Shown here: positions 22,401-36,140 of the stretch, in pieces
Numbering within the stretch: the stretch's first letter is position 1
How the letters are laid out: every line of letters begins with the position of its first letter
Source of the DNA: Mariannaea sp. PMI_226
Taxonomy: Eukaryota; Ascomycota; Sordariomycetes; Hypocreales; Nectriaceae
Assembly: GCA_024336345.1 (NCBI GenBank)
Contig: JANFOG010000001.1
Location: forward strand, 3,472,001-3,536,000
Direction of reading: 5' to 3'
DNA: 64,000 bases
Notes under the pieces: model-generated
Database searches by the model: none
What the model was told of the DNA's origin: nothing
What the model saw: only the letters and a program-made list of their open reading frames with translations
Position numbers and translations under genes: made by a program

Positions 22401-24554
22401 TGCATCGTATCGAAGAAGAGCGGCACGATTACGACTTCAATATTGAGATCAACATCAAGTGCATCCAGCTTTTAGAACCCATTGCTCAACAGATGCTAGC
22501 AATGTCTGCTGCTGAGCGAGAGGCGTTCCAGATGCCTGCCGCTCTTGCCGAGCAAAGTACTTCGATCTTCAAGCGTGTTTGCAAGAAAATCTATGGTGAG
22601 CGCGGTATTGACGTTGTCAATGACATGTATGCTCATCCATTCGATGTCGTGCCCGTCCTGCTCGCTCGAATGAAGCAAAAGGACGAGGAATGGCGCTTCT
22701 CTCAACGTGAATGGGAGAAGGTCTGGCATGCCCAGACTGATAACATGCATCTCAAGAGTCTAGACCACATGGGTATTCTCGTGAAGCAGAACGACAAGAG
22801 AAACCTGACGGCCAAGCACCTTGTAGACGTTATCAAAACCAAGCATGAAGAACAGCGTCGCGAGCGTGCCCTAAAGGGCAAGGCGCCTCGTCACCAATTC
22901 GTATGGGACTTTGCGGACAAGGATACCATCTTCGATCTTCTCCGCTTGATGATGCTTTACGCGATGAATAGTGGTCAGCACAGCTTGCAGGAGAAGGAGC
23001 GGATGCTCGATTTCTACCAGCACTTCATTTCTTCTTTCTTCGATATCTCACTGGAGGATAAACAGGACAAGCTCCCCACGCTTCCACCAGACTCTGGCGA
23101 GGAGGATGCCGAAGATCACACACCGGCTGAGCTAACAAATGGCCGTAGCCGCCGCAATGGCAAGAAAGGAGATCTGCTTAGGGGAGTTCTCGATCCTGGT
23201 CGCAATGGCAGCAAGTCCCGAGCTCAGAAGGAAGGCAGTGCTGCCTCCGGGAGCAAGGAAACCACACCTGATGCCTCAGCTAACGAAGAAGACATGCCTG
23301 ATGCTTCTGATGAAGCCGTCCATGATGGCTCCAACGATCGATGGATGCCCAGCGTTCCAAAGCCTGTTCTTGTCGGGCAGAATGACACGTTGCTCAGTGC
23401 CGACGGCGAGTTGAAGGCAGATGGCTTCTTTGCTCGCCCATGGTACAACTTCTTCTGTAACCAGACTCTCTTCGTGTTTTTCAGCATCTTCCAGACCCTG
23501 TACAGACGATTGCAGGATCTAAAGGAGAGCAAGGACAAGGTGGTCAAGGAGGTTGAGCGGCTCACTAAGGCAAAGCCCGCGCGTGATATCGGCTTCACGG
23601 AGAACCACATGATGTTCTTCGATCTTGATGACGCGCCTGAAACCTACTGGCCCAAGACTCTCGAATTGATTGAGGATTATATCTCTGGTGAGGTTGACGA
23701 GAACCGTTATCAGGATGTGATGCGCCATTACTACCTTAAGACTGGTTGGAAGGTGTACACAATTCAGGACCTCCTCAAGACTCTGTGCCGCTTGGCTCTT
23801 ACATGCAGCAGCACTGATGCGAAAGAGAAGACTCCAGATCTCATTCAGCAGTACTTGTCTAACAGAGAAAAAGAAGAGACAAGCTATCAGACTGAGATCA
23901 GTGCCCGGAAGTTTGCCGAAAAGTGTGTTAAGGAAGGCGATATTTTTGTGGTTTGCTGGGTAAGTCAAATTAAAGCTCATTTTGACCTCGTTCAACGCCG
24001 CTGACACTATTCTTTAGTTCCCTGCCCAGGCCGAAGCAACTGTTCGTTGGCTGCCGCGTGATGAAACTACATTCTATCAGGACGAGATGCAGCTTCGTGA
24101 ACGCTGGCAGTACTACATCTCCTCTTTCATCCGGGTTGAGCCTACTGAGGGCGTGCCTAGATCGAAGCTCCAGAAGTCGGTGCTCACCCGGAACCTCCCC
24201 TCCGGCGATGCCGACTCGGAAGATGACAGCACACCGAAACCAGTCTCCTATCAGGAGGATTTGACGATTAGCGTCTGTTTGAAGAGCTCCAAGATGGTGT
24301 GGGCTGCGGGTACCTCGGAATACTTCGTCTATGACCAGGCCAAGACCCGCGAACAGCGTGAACGCCGCGAAAAGTTCAACCGCGCTCTTAGTGTTCATCG
24401 TGAGAATAAGCTTACAGAAAAGTGGGTGCACAATCCTGCTTGGACCAAGGACGTGAGCCCAGAAGAAGTTCAAGAACGCAACAAGAACTTCCGCTCTTGG
24501 TGGGACAATGGCGTCGTGTCTACCAGCGGCAACGAGGATGTCGACATGGACTAA
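19452..24554 (+). CDS. SIN3: SIN3 histone-deacetylase co-repressor
   Basis: Six exons: 19452-20075, 20609-20709, 20760-21327, 21383-22213, 22265-23959 and 24018-24554, about 1451 residues. The N-terminus is a charged Arg/Glu helix, then Gly/Pro/His-rich. Three paired amphipathic helix domains follow: PAH1 from residue 209 ([20 protein letters not shown]), PAH2 from about 421 ([20 protein letters not shown]) and PAH3 at about 610-675 ([12 protein letters not shown]). The HDAC-interaction domain starts near [20 protein letters not shown], and the Sin3 C-terminal domain lies near 1050-1250 (FNVFFCNQ-like [20 protein letters not shown]). Sin3 scaffolds Rpd3-type deacetylase complexes and is recruited by repressors through its PAH domains. 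All junctions preserve frame. The first intron (533 nt) is far longer than the others (50-58 nt). Confidence 0.96.
20076..20608 (+). other. SIN3 intron 1, 533 nt
   Basis: GTGAGT donor and TATAG acceptor, joining ILN to DALTYLDQ at the start of PAH1. Inside lies a possible 68-nt cassette (20108-20175) bounded by GTGCAG and GGTATA. It is free of stops in the incoming frame but not a multiple of three. Confidence 0.7.
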
Positions 24555-25439
24555 TTGAAGTGCTTCTTTATTCTGTCAAGGAAGAAGAAAACACTGAATA
24601 ACCGAAAAAAAAAGATACTTCCCACTCCTATGGGGATGCGAATACGTGCAACGGATGGAGGGCGAAGAGGGCTGATAATCTGCAGGTGGTACACTGCTGA
24701 ATCAGGGGTATTCAAAACACGGAATCATTCACTCATAAGTGATTTACACGTCGGAAACCTAAGGGGCAGGTTTATTGCCATGGCCGGGGGGGTTTTGATG
24801 AGCGTTTTGCTTTCGTTATCGGTCACCGTCATTTTGATTTTTTTTTTCTCTATTTACCAACGTTTCTTCTTGTCCTCATTCCGTCATCGTTATCGTTCTT
24901 TTTTTTATTCAATATTTTGCTATCCGCCTTCGCAGACAGAAGACAGGGTGATCATAGTTTGGGTGCGGGAGCCACAAGTTGACTCGTAGGAAGCGGAGGA
25001 TGCAAATAGTACGTACGGGTCTTCACTCTGTTATGAAGGAGAGGGGAAGGGAAGGAAATGGAAGGGAATGGAGGGCACATTCTCCTCCTTTACTTGTACT
25101 GTAGAACAAATAGCCAATACATGTCCAACTATTATAATGACCGACTCCTGTTCCTCCTCAGTTATTATTACTGTCATGACTAGACTACAATGTTACCTGG
25201 GCACAGATGCTGTCTTGGTCTCTAAAGGATTTTGCGAATTGATAAGCGTTTTATTTATGATTAGGTAGATAGATATTTCCAGTATAGAGCAGCAACGATA
25301 TCATCAGCTTACCAAAATGCACAAGATATAGCCGGCGACCTATTTTATATATCCTCGTGCCGTTCCCCTTTTATGTGCTACATAGCTCTGCGCCAAAAAA
25401 GTATTTCATCTAAGTCATTATATCTTCACGACGATCCGC
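24555..25439. other. Intergenic between SIN3 and ERG10 (convergent)
   Basis: The 3' flanks of two convergent genes. It has A-rich and T-rich tracts (24604-24615, 24838-24850, 24900-24907) and G/A-rich repeats near 25030-25075. No coding region seen. Confidence 0.6.
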
Positions 25440-26874
<1,435 letters not shown>

Positions 26875-27837
26875 TTTGACGGTTGAGGGGAGAGAGTAGG
26901 AGATAGAGTTTGGTGTTGGAGGTTTGGAGAAAGTTGAGATGTTGGAGGGAAAGGTGAAGATGAGGATGAGGCGAAGACGGAGCGAGTTGCGGAAATTTTG
27001 TTGAGGGCTGCTTGGTCTTTGTACTTGAGGATCGGGGAGCGGAGGATGGAGAACAGAGGCCCTGTAACGTGGGTAGGGGGGCACCACTCAACCACTGTAG
27101 TCTACGTAGTAGAGGTACTGCACCTGTAGGCAGCCAATGCAATCTAGGAACGGTACCTTAGTCAAGCAAAATGTTTGAGCTACCTTAGCCTCCCGCACTC
27201 AGACAGACCTGCGTATTCGGAATCGTACTGGCGTATTGTCTGGCTGCCGCTAGACAAAGCAGACGGCGGGAACTAAGACATTTCCTGAATAATCCCCTAA
27301 TTGTGTGCTGTGCTGCATCCGACGGTGCCTGGAAGCTACTGTTGTACCTTACCTTATAGGGACCATATCATGGATTATGCGTACAGTACTGTGTAGTAGT
27401 CTCCATCTGCTCTCGACAGGGGCATCTGGAGACCACCTCAATTTCTGGAACACTAATAAATGACCCACGACCAGTAAGTAATTATGTCGCAGGGAGAAAC
27501 CGAGAGGCTGAGCCGCAATTGTCATCTTTACGAAAAGATACGAGTACTTCGTATGCGTACTGTATCTTACCTGCCGTTTGTAAGCCGTTTTGAAATTGAA
27601 TGCTCTGCTTCATCTGTTTATACCGCCCCTACGTCGGCATTGTGACGTATGCTTCCCGATTTATGCTTGCCGTTGTCCTTGAGATTGCGGCCCCAATTGC
27701 GAAGCAAGGTAGTCGAGCAGTCCTCAATGGAGCTCTCCAATATCAAAGAAAGGGCACAGCACAATTCAGATACAGATGCAGACGCAGTTCGTTGGAGATG
27801 TGCGGCCAGACACAGTAGAGCGATAGAGACTCCTACG

Positions 27838-27906
27838 CCCAAGTACCTACCCAACCTACCGACAGGGAGGGAGGTAGGTACCTGCTCCCAGTTGTACCTT
27901 AGGTAA
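27838..27906. repeat. TACCTACC / GGTAGGTA cluster
   Basis: Direct and inverted copies of CTACC and GGTAGGTACC within 70 bases, ending in TACCTTAGGTA. Similar clusters occur in other spacers of the window. Confidence 0.6.
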
Positions 27907-28057
27907 TCTGTAAGTTATCTGAATAAGGGTCGCAGGTGCCGTTGTCGGCAGGCACAAGCACCCCTGGTCAACCGTCTGTGCTCCACTTGGGCCTTTCCAC
28001 TATCTCTCCCAATCATAATGCATTGACCCACATATTGTCTCTCAGCCTCGCGCTCTG

Positions 28058-28063
28058 CACGTG
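28058..28063. promoter_or_regulatory. CACGTG E-box upstream of SNU114
   Basis: CACGTG followed by ATAA, 187 bases before the SNU114 ATG. A candidate bHLH site, inferred from sequence only. Confidence 0.3.
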
Positions 28064-28249
28064 ATAAAACACAGCCTTGCTAGCTCAGACCCATCAAAAA
28101 AGTTGGCGACACCAAATACAGAGCCGACTCTCACGCGCGTGAGGGCAGAGGGTCAAGATTTAGGCGACGATTGACAAGAAGAAGCTGCACTCCGCGTCCG
28201 CCAACCGCGCAACCCATTACATAGCTTGCCCCCCCACCTCCCGGGCAAC

Positions 28250-31200
28250 ATGGATGATCTTTACGACGAGTACGTCCACTGTCTTCCCTCATCCAGTACA
28301 ACGCGCTGACCTGCTTTCACTACAGATTTGGTAACTTCATTGGCGAGGAAGCTGAGTCCGAGGAGGCGTCTGAGGCTGGTGTCGAGGCCGGCGATTACAT
28401 CTACGATGATGAACCCGAAGAGGCGACAGGCGTTACAGGCCAGGAGTTGATGGAGATCGACGGTATGCTCTGTCCCCCTCATGGCGCATTCGTTTGGGGC
28501 GCCTCGCATTAAACTGGAAGCTAACATGCTTTTTGTGGCTGACTAGATGCATCATCCAATGCAATTATCCTCCATGAGGACAAACAGTACTATCCAACAG
28601 CCGAGCAAGTTTACGGTACCGATGTCGAGACCCGAGTCGAGGAGGTGGATGCGCAGCCCCTCACCCAGCCTATCATCGCCCCCATCGAGCAGAAGAAGTT
28701 CAATATTGAAGAGGCCGATTTGCCCCCAGTCTTCTTCGATCGCGAATTCATGACAGACTTGATGAATTTTCCCGAACAAACACGAAATATCGCCTTGGCT
28801 GGTCACCTGCACCATGGCAAAACTGCATTCATGGACATGCTTGTCATGGAGACTCATGACATCACCGATCGTCTTGAGAAGAGGGTTGGCAAGAAGCGAG
28901 ATGAACAGCTGAGATACACTGACGTCCACCTGTTGGAGCGTGAACGCGGAATATCCATCAAATCAGCACCAATGAGCTTGGTACTGCCCAGCACTAAGGG
29001 AAAGTCACATCTCATCAACCTGATCGACACTCCAGGCCATGTCAATTTTGTTGATGAGGTTGCGACAGCCTTCCGTCTAGTTGACGGTGTGTGTCTAGTT
29101 GTTGATGTCGTAGAGGGCGTCCAGGTCAACACGGAGCAAATCATCAAACATGCTGTCCTTGAGGACATCCCGTTGACCCTCATCATCAACAAGATGGATC
29201 GCTTGATTCTTGAGCTCAAGCTCCCCCCCAAGGATGCCTATTTCAAACTGAAGCATGTGGTTGAGGAAGTGAATACCATTATCACAAACACAGCCCCTTC
29301 CACTGCAGCGTCGAAGCGGATAAGCCCAGAAAAGGGTAATGTTCTCTTCGCCTGTACTGATATGGGATGGTGTTTCACCCTGGCATCTTTCGCAAAGATG
29401 TACACGGACACCTTTGGTGACATTAATACGCATGAATTTGCGAAGCGGTTATGGGGTGACGTTTACTACAACCCAAAGAAGCGCACATTCTCGAGGAAAC
29501 CCGTCGAGGAACGTGCTGTCAGGTCCTTCGTCCACTTCGTCCTAGAGCCTATCTACAAGATTTTTACACACTCTATCAGTGATAGTCCCGATCAATTACG
29601 ACCGGTATTAGCTTCTCTCGGCATCGAGCTCAAGCCATCTCAATACAAGGCTGACGCCAAGGTCATTCTTAAGCTAGTGTGCGAGCAGTTCTTTGGCCCG
29701 TCGACAGGATTCGTCGATATGGTTGTTCAGCACGTTCCGTCCCCTTTGGAGACTGCTGAGAGGCTTCTCGAGAGGTACTACACTGGCCCTACAGACTCAA
29801 AGGTTGCCAATTCTATGAAAACCTGCGATCAGGATGGTCCTCTTGTTGTCCACATCACGAAGCTATTTAATAGTTCTGACGCCAAAAGTTTTCAGTCTTT
29901 TGGCCGCGTGCTAAGCGGTACAGCTCGACCGGGCATGCAGGTCCGCGTCCTTGGCGAGGGCTATTCTCTCGACGACGATGAAGACATGGCTATGGCGACC
30001 ATTTCGGGCGTCTTTATTGGTAATTCGAGATATAACATCCCAACTGACGGGATTCCCGCTGGAAATCTAGCACTCCTCAGTGGCGTGGATAACTCTATTG
30101 TTAAATCAGCCACCATTGTCCCGCCCAAGCTTGACGATGACGAGGATGCCTACATCTTTCGCCCTATTGTCCACTTCACCGAGTCTGTTCTGAAAGTTGC
30201 TGTCGAGCCGATAAACCCCTCCGAGCTCCCTAAAATGCTTGACGGCCTCCGTCGGATTCAAAAGTCATACCCCTTGATCAACACCAAGGTCGAGGAGTCG
30301 GGCGAACACATCGTCCTCGGCACCGGTGAATTATACATGGATTGTGTTCTGCACGACCTACGTCGTCTCTATGCCGACATGGATATCAAGGTATCGGATC
30401 CTGTTACACGCTTCTGCGAGACAGTTGTTGAGACCTCAGCAACTAAATGCTACGCCATCACTCCGAATAAAAAGAATAAGATTACCATGGTTGCCGAGCA
30501 GCTTGAGAAAGGCATCTCAACCGACATCGAGACAGGGGCCGTGAATATTCGGGATCCTATCCGCAAGACAGCCAAGTTCTTCGAGGAGAAGCACGGCTGG
30601 GACAAGCTGGCTGCAAGAAGCATTTGGGCTTTTGGACCGGATGAAACGGGACCTAATATCCTCCAGGATGATACACTTCCCACAGAGGTACGTCTACGCT
30701 TGGCTATTCTTTCTTTTCGCACTTAACAGTCATATCCTGCGCTCGATGATTGAATGAACTTTATGGCCTTTGCTACGCTCCTCTCTTCCAATGACTAACA
30801 TTTAATATCATAGGTGGATAAGAAGCTCCTCAATACTGTCAAGGAGTCGATTCGACAAGGTTTCAGCTGGGCTACACGAGAAGGCCCCTTGTGTGAAGAA
30901 CGTGAGTTCCAGGCCCCTTTTTCTTTGTTTTCTCTTTCGCTTGTCCATTCCTAGTCTTCCGACGTCGTCATCAGGATCCTGGCATCATGTCTCGTCTGTT
31001 CAAAAGAGAAGTTATGTGTTTAAGCCTGATAAGGCTCAAGTGAGCTCTCCGCCTCCCACCCCCGGTCTCATGTCTCGAGAGCTGTGGGTCATTGCTCCTC
31101 TTATAGGGGCTGTCCACCACCATTTAGTCTAAGGACGCCTGAGATCGACCGCACCCCTCCTCTCATTAACCCCTGATTGTGCCATGGCTGCCTGCCTAGT

Positions 31201-32083
31201 GTAGCCTACAATCCTGCCTTGATCTTTAGAGGGTGTGATGGGGAGCTCACTTTGAGGGTGATGTTCTTTTGATGCAGTGGTTCCATGACCTGACTCGTGG
31301 CGTTGGATTTGGACGTGAGCAAGAGACTACACCCTTGTCCACTGGTCACGAAGTTCACTGCAATGAGCCAGGGGATCGTGGAGGCATTTTCGGGTTTGCT
31401 TCGATGATCGTTCCCTTAAAACGCGGCAGATGCAATCCACAGGCTTTACCCGATGAGAGAACCCAGACTCGCCTGGATGTGGCAACAGCAAGACATGTGC
31501 TAACTAGGACGTCATAGCTATTCGAAACACGAAATTCAAGGTCACAGATGTGCTTCTAGCAGGTGAAGCCATCTCTCGCGGTGGTGGCCAGATCATCCCC
31601 ACTTCCCGACGAGCATGCTACTCATCCTTTCTCATGGCTTCGCCACGCCTGATGGAACCTGTTTACGCGGTATCAGTTACGGGACCCGAAGATTCCTACA
31701 TGGAGGTTTACAACGTCCTATCACGGCGCCGTGGTCACGTCCTATCAGATGGCCCCGTTGCCGGAACACCCTTGTATCGTGTCAACGGCTTGCTTCCCGT
31801 CATCGATAGCTTTGGCTTCGAGACAGACCTGCGCATCAAGACGCAAGGCAGCTCCATGGTCAGTCTTGTCTTTGACAGCTGGAGCATTGTGCCTGGCGAC
31901 CCACTGGATAGAGAACAAATCATCCGTCCTCTGCAGCCGGCTACGGCCCAGGCTACGGCGCGCGACTTCGTGCTCAAGACACGACGCCGCAAGGGTCTGA
32001 GCGAGGACGTCAGTGTCAAGACGTTCCTCGAGCCTGAGTTTTACCAGAGCCTCATGGAGAGCGGCTTGTTGGGGGAGATCTGA
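28250..32083 (+). CDS. SNU114: U5 snRNP GTPase Snu114 (EFTUD2)
   Basis: Exons 28250-28269, 28326-28462, 28547-30687, 30814-30901 and 31518-32083, about 983 residues (human EFTUD2 has 972). The acidic N-terminus ([17 protein letters not shown]) is typical. The EF-2-like G domain shows GHLHHGKT (138-145), DTPGH (213-217) and NKMD (267-270). Domains II-V follow, with the conserved end [18 protein letters not shown]-like [16 protein letters not shown] and [12 protein letters not shown]. Snu114 binds GTP in U5 snRNP and controls Brr2 helicase during spliceosome activation and release. The last intron is 616 nt, unusual for this genome. ERG10 is divergent upstream. All joins keep frame and give continuous family sequence. 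Confidence 0.95.
30902..31517 (+). other. SNU114 intron 4, 616 nt
   Basis: Donor GTGAGT, branch-like GTGCTAAC at about 31496-31503 and acceptor CATAG. It joins GPLCEE to PIRNTKFKV without a gap in the family sequence, so it is one intron. No clear C/D or H/ACA snoRNA boxes were found by eye. Confidence 0.75.
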
Positions 32084-32774
32084 TGCAAGAAGGGTTTACA
32101 ATGTTACCAGGAACGCCTTTTGGGGGGCCACTCACTCGGCGACACTGCGGCGGAAAGAGGGCTGAAGAGAAGGGCATGCCAATGCGGAGAAACTGGGATA
32201 AGTCACCGCAAGATCCCTCAGATGGATGGATTAAATGATTGATAACTACCTAATGGCCAGTGCGAGCAACGGCCGCGTGAAACAAGGATGGATGCTGCAA
32301 CATGCAGGAACTAAAATGGGTTTTAAAAACGTATCTGCTGAGTATGTATGACGCATTGTTAATTTTTCTCTTTTTTCTGGGTGAAACTACGAGAGGAGAG
32401 GAGGGAGGGGAGGATTGCTGCCCTTTAGGTGTATTATTCTAGAAAAGACGATAGAAGCCTTCCACAATGGAGCACGCAGTTGAATACCACGGACAAGGTC
32501 CCATGCAACTGAACTGCGCATTAAGGCTGACTGACAGAACCTCGTATCGGGAAGAAATGCACTGCAAGCTTCGTTATCAAGCATTCAGCTGTCAAGCGGC
32601 TACTTGGCCTTGAAAGGACTTCGCGTTTGGTTGTTTGTTCTTCATTGAGGACGTCCGGTCTTGGATTTAAGGGGATTCCTCTTAGCGGTGAGTTTCTGTG
32701 TTTGGCCGCTAATGGCGATAGTAAGAAATGCAGTATGGAGCAAGTCCCCCGCGAGAAAGGGGCAGAGTACGGGG

Positions 32775-32808
32775 TCCTCCTCTCCTCCTCCTCCTCCTCC
32801 TCCTCCTT
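32775..32808. repeat. (TCC)n microsatellite
   Basis: About eleven near-perfect TCC units in the 3' region of SNU114. It creates false poly-Ser/poly-Glu frames. Confidence 0.9.
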
Positions 32809-32879
32809 CAGATTAAACAAGTTCACGGTTACACAAGGACGGGAGGTGTGTCCGTTCGTCCACCTGAAGCAAAAAAAGA

Positions 32880-32920
32880 AGAGGGTGGAGGGGGGGGGAG
32901 AAGGGAGGAGGGGGGCAAAA
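32880..32920. repeat. G/A-rich low-complexity tract
   Basis: A run of G9 and further G3-G6 blocks separated by A, about 75 bases after the TCC array. It could form a G-quadruplex on the plus strand; this is inference. Confidence 0.6.
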
Positions 32921-33750
32921 CCAAACAAACACGAAACAGCTGATGCTGGGGGACAAAAGGGGACAACTTGTAAAAGCTGTCGCAACAGGAAAAGATAGAA
33001 ATGGCCATTTACGATCAATGTGCATCCATACCCAACGCTCGGTATCACATGAGTAAGGAAGAAAACATGCCAAGCTGTTAGCATAGTGCCCAATGCACCT
33101 CCAGAATTTGGGAACCGAAAGAGGAATCCGGGGGGGCAACACCATCTTGGGATACCAAATCGTTTCAGTTCCCCAAGAATGCAAGACGTTCATTCTTCGG
33201 TCAACGTCCGACGGGTTGCTTCGGCTGGTTGTGGTGGTTGGTGGCAACATGTAGTAAAAGTATAGTCAAATGCCACCGCCACAGACGGACGAGAAAGTCG
33301 AGCATACTTTTGAAGATTTTGCAAGCCGCCCTCGTATTAGGAGCCAGAGAGAAGAGTATTGGGTGTGCAAATGGGAGGGAACCGGTATTGATTGATTGGT
33401 ATGTACGCACACCCTCCAGTACCAATGATTTTGACAGGCGATTGATGCGTACCTGTGGTGCGTGTTTTCAAATATTCAGTCTTTAGACGCCTTCAGATCG
33501 CTTGAAAGCACCCATAAGGTGTCGGATTTGCCGCTCTAAATCGATATTGAACTATGCTCCGCATTTGTAGATCTTGGCCACTCCATTCCTGAAATCGTAA
33601 ACTGATGGGCCAATTCGAGACGTACCTTGTACCCAGCAAGGAAGCAAATAACTCCTACGTAATAAAAGTCTTGAGAGAGTTTGCCTATCTATGAGAGAGG
33701 GCGTGCAACAAGTCGACCAACTCTTTTCTTTCTTTCTATCCTTTTCTTAG

Positions 33751-33780
33751 TTATTATTATTATTGTTATTATTATTATTT
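33751..33780. repeat. (ATT)n microsatellite
   Basis: About ten ATT units with one GTT interruption, in the SNU114/CIA2 spacer. Confidence 0.85.
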
Positions 33781-35234
33781 TTGGCATCAGAGCGTTGTTG
33801 ATCATAGCTAATACTGGCAGTTTAGCAGTGCTGCTCGGACCAAGTATTTTCGCCATGGGCCAATTTTCGTAATGAGCCGCGGTCGAACTGGCAGCTGATT
33901 GGCCTCATGATAAATCTGTAGTGCTTCGGGAGAACTAGCCCTAGTGGACGGTCCTCGGGGAAATGTGAGATTATTCTCCTAAGCGGATCTTCCCAACGAC
34001 GAGACAAGCCTAGTCACAGGAACGGTTGGTGGCGTCCCCAGACTGCTATCGACCTTTCTCACAGGATATGCAAGGTACACACATAATCGCCAGGGTCATC
34101 GCCAGTCCGGCCCAGCCTAGCAGCCTACAACGTTACGGAATTCATCGGGGTCTGCGGAGTCGCGGTTCCGCTTCTCAAAAGCCTTACCATGGCCTTGACC
34201 TTGGACTTGATTTGAGCTGAGGGAGGGAGAGGGGGGAGAGAAAGGGAGGACCGCAAACGCGTCATTGTATTACCCCTGACAGCCCTCTGTCCCTACAAAT
34301 GACAGGGACGCAATTAGCTCAAGGCTGTGCTTTGTAGACATGACGTGATGGTCAAAATGGCCGTTTTCCTTTACCGAGCAGTCAAACTTCCCCGTTTTTG
34401 ATCCAAGTGGGTGGGAAACGTTTGAGCCCGTGGCGGCCATGTTACCCTTAGCTCCGTCTGGCGCTGACTCGACCCTCCCGTTCTGGGCAGCTGCAAATGA
34501 TCAAGCTTGAAGCGTTGACGGCAAGTTCCGCTAACCCTTGAAACCAGAGGCCTAGTTGTAATATGCTGTACTGTATGCTGGTCAATAGCCGCGGCAGGGT
34601 GGCACCCTACGGAAGGAGACAGGGGAAGCATGCTTTTGGTCAATGATCAACCAACAGATCACGGGTTGTATATCGTGTACTATGTAGAAGCTATTCAATA
34701 CGTCTGCCAACTAAGCTAAGTAACATGATATTTGCAAAGTATGCGTGTTGCCGTGATGCCGTGATGCCGGTTACTAACCGACAGATGCCGAGAAAAATAT
34801 TGCTCCAGTCCTTTGCCCTATGCCAAAGACGACTTGGACTAATTTTTTTTATGCAGATCATGCTTGCTGAAGAGCTTGCGTAATATCCAACACCGGGTGC
34901 GTGTATTCAACGTGGTGGGGTGGATAAACTTCATTCAGATGAAGCTCAAATTTGGCAAATAATAACCATTATTGGCCAAATAGTCGCTCCAATTACATCC
35001 ATACCGAATTCGTTTGGTTTTGAGCTGCACTGAGGCTGACTCAATACCCGAGTGAGTGGCGTGTACCCGGTAGTCCGAACTGTCGGGGCTCTTAACTAAA
35101 TGTTCCACTTGCTGTCATATGTCGCTGACAGGTGAGATAAGCGGAAAAAGAAGAATCATACCTCCAATACGGAGTCTTGATACTCCATCCACCAAAGCGG
35201 GGCAAACGGTGCAAGATAGTACTGCTGTCAGTAG

Positions 35235-36140
35235 TTATGCACAAGTCTCAAGCATCTTGTCCAAGACTCCTTTCAGTGTGTCATTTTCTAGTGCAGCGGC
35301 AACCCGTTCCTTATCGCCAAGCTGTTTGTTCACTTGGTCGTCCTGGTTGTGACTATTCTCCTTACACGTGACATCAACCCGATAATTGGGAGGCAGAGCT
35401 TGCTCCAAGCGTACTCGAACACCCAGACCAATGACTGTTGCGAGTGAGCAGTGCGTAATAGTTGGAGTGATTTCCACTCCCACTCGCACAATGCTATTAG
35501 GGCTCGGAACGCCTAGAGAGGGGGGTGGGGTAATGTGAATGTCAGAGAGGTTGATGACAGACAGCTGACCCAGTGATACGGGATGCTCTGGATCCGAAAT
35601 GGTTGAGATCAAATCTGGGATACCAGTCAGACGATAAACAAATGAGCGGTGTTTGATATAGCAACTCAAGCAGTAGTGCAAATAAGACGTGGCAAAAAGA
35701 ACTGAGACTGAGCGGCAATCCCGTTGGAATATGCCTACTTTGATAGCACGACTTCCCAGAGCGGCTGAAGTTATCGGAGTCTTCCATGGAGGGAACTCCT
35801 GCAAGGTAACTTCAAATGAAGCGATGTTTATCCCGCAGGAAGGGCGTATAATTTCAGAAAAGGCTGAGGAGTCATCCACTCATGAAGGAAATAAACTTCA
35901 CATACCATATATTTCTTGCTCGTCAATGGCCTCTGCAGCAAAATCATCGCTCCCGTTGTCTGTCTCGGGCCATGCAACGGTATTTGAGCTAGAGAAGGGC
36001 GACAATAAATACGATGGTTTAGAAAAGACGATGTCATCATATCTAGACTCAGGACCCTGGCGAGGAAGAGCCTTTTTATGGCGTGTAGGCAGTTGGGATG
36101 CGCTCAGGATAGTTGGGTTGGCATTGTCGAGAGTGGCCAT
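35235..36140 (-). CDS. CIA2: Cytosolic Fe-S targeting factor CIA2 (MIP18 family)
   Basis: Two exons on the minus strand, 36140-35906 and 35614-35235, with a 291-nt GT-AG intron; about 204 residues. The N-terminal 75 residues are variable. The MIP18/DUF59 domain starts at the junction, EIYDLISTISDPEHPVSLGQ, and includes PTITHCSLATVIGL with the conserved reactive cysteine. It ends VNKQLGDKERVAAALEND, a signature of Cia2/FAM96. Cia2 works with Cia1 and Met18/MMS19 to hand Fe-S clusters to cytosolic and nuclear proteins such as DNA polymerases. The intron is long for this gene set, and the exon-2 frame is open through almost all of it. Confidence 0.93.

Larger units (their letters stand above)
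26875..28249. other. Divergent promoter region ERG10 / SNU114
   Basis: No gene seen. It must hold both promoters. The ERG10 side has a C/T-rich leader (minus strand) up to about 27060. The middle has TACC/GGTA repeats (27838-27905). A CACGTG lies at 28058-28063 on the SNU114 side. Confidence 0.6.
32084..35234. other. 3.1 kb intergenic, SNU114 / CIA2 (convergent)
   Basis: No gene supported. Open frames here come mainly from simple repeats: a TCC array at 32775-32808, a G/A-rich block at 32880-32920 and an ATT array at 33751-33780. The rest shows short random frames. Confidence 0.6.

Noticed and set aside
30902..31517. snoRNA in the SNU114 intron
   Set aside because: C-like and D-like strings occur but with wrong spacing and no terminal stem; not reported as a feature.
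32521..33093. 190-codon minus-strand frame with poly-Glu
   Set aside because: The frame depends on the TCC microsatellite and the G/A tract; no splice signals or family resemblance.
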